Assembly: GCA_026416315.1 (NCBI GenBank)
Contig: JAOAFK010000083.1
Coordinates: forward strand, 1-9,074
Direction of reading: 5' to 3'
DNA from: Syntrophorhabdaceae bacterium
Lineage (GTDB): Bacteria > Desulfobacterota > Syntrophorhabdia > Syntrophorhabdales > Syntrophorhabdaceae
DNA length: 9,074 nucleotides
Part shown: positions 6,614-9,074 of the stretch, piece after piece
Position numbering within the stretch: position 1 is the stretch's first letter
How the letters are laid out: each line of letters starts with the position of its first letter
Translations under genes and position numbers: made by a program
The notes under the pieces: generated by a model
The model's input: only the letters and a program-made list of their open reading frames with translations
Databases searched by the model: none
Told to the model about the DNA's origin: nothing

Positions 6614-7612
6614 TCATCTGTGTTTCTTGATTATGGTAAATATATCTACAGTAGTTCCTTTATCAATTTTCATATCCTCGATGTAAACACATCCTTTTAT
6701 GATAACCCCGTCTTCAATAGTAGAGTTTTTAATTATAGTATTGGGACCTATCATTACATTACTGCCTATTGTTGAATCACCTACTATATAAGCATTGGGA
6801 TATATTATTGTATCCTTGCCAATTTTTACTTTATCCTCTATATAGATGTTTTTATCTATCAATGTCACCCCGTTTTTTAAATGAAAGCGCGCAATCCTAT
6901 CCTTCATGAGCATATTTGCATTAAGCAATTCATACCTATTGTTTATTCCGAGCACATGGGTTGACTCAGGGTGAAAGTACGCCATCACATCAATTGACAT
7001 GTCTCTCGCTATAGAACAGATATCTGTCAGGTAGTATTCACCCTTTTTGTTGTTATTCTGTATCTTTTTTAAAAGATGAAAATACCTCTCTGGTATTATG
7101 CAGATTCCTGTATTTATTTCCTTTATCTTTTTCTGTTCATCATCTGCTTCTGCATCTTCTATAATTGCTTTTATACGATTTTCATCCCTCACCACCCTTC
7201 CGTAGCCAGATGGGTCATCTATGGATGTTGTCATAAACGTTATGGTATTGTGGATTTTATAAAATTCTATAAATTTTTTTAAGGTAGTTGTATCAATTAA
7301 TGGCACATCTCCGTATAATATAAGTGTATCGCCGCCTTTAACAACATCTTCTGCACATAAAACCGCATGGGCTGTACCCCTCTGTTCATTCTGAATTCTA
7401 TAATCCACATTATATTTTTCTATTAAGGGCAAAACCTTATCCTTACCAAAACCTATAATAATCGTAATAGTTGAAGGCTCAAGCTCCTTCGACCTCTCTA
7501 TTACGTAAGATATCATGGGCTTACCCATAATCTCATGCATGACCTTTGGTTTATCGGAAACCATCCGTTCACCCTTACCTGCCGCAAGGATTATTATATT
7601 TAATCTTTCCAT
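6614..7612 (-). CDS. glmU: GlmU-like UDP-GlcNAc pyrophosphorylase lacking the acetyltransferase half
   Basis: The N-terminal nucleotidyltransferase domain (about 1-230) matches the GlmU uridyltransferase, which makes UDP-GlcNAc from UTP and GlcNAc-1-P. Visible motifs: LAAGKGERM (9-17), KPKVMHEIMGKPMI, RGTAHA (78-83), YGDVPL with metal-binding D102, SGYGRVVRD, EINTGI (165-170), GEYYLTD and GINNR with N225 near the second metal site. A left-handed beta-helix of hexapeptide repeats begins at about 247 but stops after some five turns at residue 332. Full GlmU is about 450-460 aa. The missing part holds the acetyl-CoA site and the catalytic His (H363 in E. coli), so this protein should not acetylate glucosamine-1-P. 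The gene lies 1 bp after tatC and 21 bp before glmS. The glmS neighbour favours the amino-sugar role; another sugar-1-phosphate substrate cannot be excluded. Confidence 0.85.
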   Translation of the reverse strand: MERLNIIILAAGKGERMVSDKPKVMHEIMGKPMISYVIERSKELEPSTITIIIGFGKDKVLPLIEKYNVDYRIQNEQRGTAHAVLCAEDVVKGGDTLILYGDVPLIDTTTLKKFIEFYKIHNTITFMTTSIDDPSGYGRVVRDENRIKAIIEDAEADDEQKKIKEINTGICIIPERYFHLLKKIQNNNKKGEYYLTDICSIARDMSIDVMAYFHPESTHVLGINNRYELLNANMLMKDRIARFHLKNGVTLIDKNIYIEDKVKIGKDTIIYPNAYIVGDSTIGSNVMIGPNTIIKNSTIEDGVIIKGCVYIEDMKIDKGTTVDIFTIIKKHR

Positions 7613-7613
7613 T

Positions 7614-8351
7614 TCAACCTGCCTTTTTACCTGAAATCTTTACAATCAGAATGCTCAGTTCATATAGACCCCACAAGGGAATGGACATAAAAATCTGGCT
7701 TGCCACATCTGGTGGTGTAATAATCGCACTTATTATAAAAATACCCAGTACTGCATATCTCCTTTTTGATGACAGCATCTTATGATTTATTATTCCGATT
7801 TTGCCGAGATAAAATGCAAGAAGAGGCATCTGAAAAATAAGACCAAAGATAATGAGGAGTTTGAGGGTTAGGTTCATATAACCTTTTAAGTCAGGCATGG
7901 GGATGATGAATTCTGCTGCATAACTTACAAAAAACCTATATATAAAGGGCATTACTATAAAATAACAAAATAGGGCTCCACATATAAAACATATGCTGCC
8001 GTAAAAGATGAAGGGAAATGCGTACTTCTTTTCCTTCTCGTATAATCCTGGAGATACAAACATCCATAATTCATAAAGGATTACCGGTGAGGCAGCAAAT
8101 ATTGCTGTGACGAGGGATATCTTAAAATATGTGATAAACGCCTCTGTCACATATGTAAAAATAAAAGAGCTTTTCTCTGGCATAACAGTAATAAAAGGTT
8201 TCATGAGAAAAAAGAATATCTTTTCCTTGAAATAATATGCAATAACAAAGGCAATACCTATAGCAACAAGACATACAACTATCCTGTCTCTCAGTTCTTT
8301 TAGATGTGAGATAAATGGCTGCTTTTCTTCAGGGTTTATTTTTTTGACCAT
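7614..8351 (-). CDS. tatC: Sec-independent protein translocase TatC
   Basis: Polytopic inner-membrane receptor of the twin-arginine translocase, which binds the RR signal peptide of folded substrates. At 245 aa it is typical in size, with about six hydrophobic segments. Signatures are visible in order: cytoplasmic N-terminus with SHLKELRDR (15-23, including the conserved Glu19), ASPVILYELWMFVSPGLYEKEKK (split across 87-109, with the conserved Pro and Glu after the LY), FGLIFQMPLL (169-178) and ITPPDVASQ plus SIPLWGLYE (211-231) near the C-terminus. It begins 22 bp after tatB; no clear Shine-Dalgarno site is seen before the ATG, so translation may depend on tatB. The stop is 1 bp before glmU. 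Confidence 0.97.
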   Translation of the reverse strand: MVKKINPEEKQPFISHLKELRDRIVVCLVAIGIAFVIAYYFKEKIFFFLMKPFITVMPEKSSFIFTYVTEAFITYFKISLVTAIFAASPVILYELWMFVSPGLYEKEKKYAFPFIFYGSICFICGALFCYFIVMPFIYRFFVSYAAEFIIPMPDLKGYMNLTLKLLIIFGLIFQMPLLAFYLGKIGIINHKMLSSKRRYAVLGIFIISAIITPPDVASQIFMSIPLWGLYELSILIVKISGKKAG

Positions 8352-8373
8352 GGATTTTATCTATGGAAACCTG

Positions 8374-8631
8374 CTAAACAGGGGTTTTATCCTCGTCTTT
8401 TTTGCCTTCGTTTGATTTTTCTTCCTTTGCGGTATCATCTGTTTTATCTTCTAAATTCTCTTCCTTTATAACCTCTTCCTCAAGAGTTTCTTTTACCTCG
8501 TCTGCCATTCTTCTAAATTCACCGAATGCCTTTCCTATGGTTTTTGCAAGATCAGGTAGCCTTGAAGGTCCAACAACGAGTAATGCAACGATGAGTATAA
8601 CTATGAGTTCAGGTAAACCTATGCCGAACAT
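8374..8631 (-). CDS. tatB: twin-arginine translocase subunit TatA/TatB family, TatB-like
   Basis: Small membrane protein of 85 aa. It has one N-terminal membrane segment (about 6-20), the hinge GPSRLPDLAKTIGKAFGEF (21-39), an amphipathic helix to about 55 and a strongly charged Glu/Lys/Asp tail to the end. The opening MFGIGLPELIVI and the GPxRLP hinge resemble TatB more than TatA, though the two are hard to separate by sequence and some bacteria use one dual-function protein. It directly precedes tatC, as expected for the TatBC receptor complex; no second tatA-like gene is in the window. No strong Shine-Dalgarno site is seen before the ATG. Confidence 0.9.
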   Translation of the reverse strand: MFGIGLPELIVILIVALLVVGPSRLPDLAKTIGKAFGEFRRMADEVKETLEEEVIKEENLEDKTDDTAKEEKSNEGKKDEDKTPV

Positions 8632-8689
8632 AGAACTAACTTATCACAAAACAGTCTAAATCAAAACAAAATTTTATAATGAAGGTATT

Positions 8690-9073
8690 TCAGGTTGCCA
8701 TTGTGAAACGCCATTTACAGAACATATTCGGTGGATGTTCATCAGGGGGTGCAAAAATGCATTCTACTTTTATGGATGGGTCAACCTCCCTTGCAAGGGA
8801 AATGAATTCTCCTTTATGCATTTCCTTACATACGAATTCACCAAGACCCCTTTTTAACCTTGACTTTTGGGTAGGGCAGTCAGGGACTGTAATGATAACC
8901 TCATCTTCCTTTTCTTCTATCTCATATCCAACAATAATGGTCCATGTGAAATATTTTAGCATCTTTACAAAACCCTTAAGGCCTTTTTCTTTTATATTAA
9001 ATCTTTTAATCAAATCACGGGCAGCCATGCCGGGCACTCGAGCCCATACCTGTTCATTCAATCTCTCGGCCAC
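8690..9073 (-). CDS. small cysteine-containing protein of unknown function, DUF6125-like, 5' end cut by the window
   Basis: The visible 127 residues form the C-terminal part of a soluble protein; the reading frame is open to the window edge, and the first codon (GTG) may be an internal valine, so the true start is probably outside. I do not know its function. Layout: a helical start (GMAARDLIKRFNI), a strand-rich middle (WTIIVGYEIEEKEDEVIITVPDCP), then a C-terminal part with GEFVCKEMHKGEF and FAPPDEHPPNMFCKWRF. Four cysteines (66, 82, 105, 119 of the visible part) are spread in the pattern seen in DUF6125-type or related hydrolase-like families of anaerobic bacteria; this family call is from memory of motifs and is tentative. 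No signal peptide or membrane segment is seen. It ends 58 bp before tatB, so it may or may not share that transcript. Confidence 0.6.
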   Translation of the reverse strand: MAERLNEQVWARVPGMAARDLIKRFNIKEKGLKGFVKMLKYFTWTIIVGYEIEEKEDEVIITVPDCPTQKSRLKRGLGEFVCKEMHKGEFISLAREVDPSIKVECIFAPPDEHPPNMFCKWRFTMAT

Positions 9074-9074
9074 C

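Noticed and set aside
6593..6640. Frameshift or sequencing error explaining the short glmU.
   Set aside because: A frameshift would leave the missing 120 or so codons downstream, but glmS begins 21 bp after the stop, so that sequence is not there in any frame.
8632..8689. Promoter before tatB.
   Set aside because: TTGTTT and a TGTGATAAG stretch can be fitted with an 18-bp spacer, but the -10 match is weak and the predicted leader would be only a few bases. Not enough to call.

Overview
This AT-rich window carries nine genes, all on the minus strand, so transcription runs from the high coordinates to the low ones. Recognisable genes, in transcription order: a partial gene for a small cysteine-containing protein of unknown function (similar to DUF6125-type proteins), tatB, tatC, a shortened glmU-like gene, glmS, then phoH (ybeZ), a 7TM-HD phosphodiesterase of the PgpH type, ybeY and lnt. 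Coding density is very high. The only non-coding stretches are about 75 bp between glmS and phoH, 58 bp before tatB, 22 bp between tatB and tatC, 21 bp between glmU and glmS, and 72 bp after lnt. No gap reaches 300 bp. I see no mobile element, CRISPR array, tRNA or rRNA.

The organism is a bacterium with an outer membrane, because Lnt (apolipoprotein N-acyltransferase) is present. The Tat system, PgpH, the AT-rich composition and the DUF6125-like neighbour suggest an anaerobe of the Desulfobacterota/Nitrospirota type. That placement is inference and is weak.

The genes look like two transcription units. Unit 1 (possibly with the unknown gene) is tatB-tatC-glmU-glmS, covering export of folded proteins and UDP-GlcNAc precursor synthesis. 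tatC and glmU are 1 bp apart and glmU and glmS 21 bp apart. Unit 2 starts from a good extended -10 promoter between glmS and phoH and reads phoH-pgpH-ybeY-lnt. PhoH and pgpH are 2 bp apart, pgpH and ybeY overlap by 101 bp, and ybeY and lnt overlap by 32 bp. It joins RNA metabolism (PhoH/YbeY), probable c-di-AMP turnover (PgpH) and lipoprotein maturation (Lnt). It resembles a merger of the Firmicutes phoH-pgpH-ybeY order with the enterobacterial ybeZ-ybeY-ybeX-lnt order.

The window is mostly housekeeping and I found no obvious new defence or biosynthetic system. The points most worth a second look are: a GlmU that lacks the acetyltransferase half; a PgpH whose extracellular sensor domain is reduced to about 70 residues; a long pgpH/ybeY overlap that gives PgpH an extra C-terminal tail; a perfect 11-bp inverted repeat with a 4-nt loop inside ybeY; and a YbeY with Phe at the position of the conserved Arg59.
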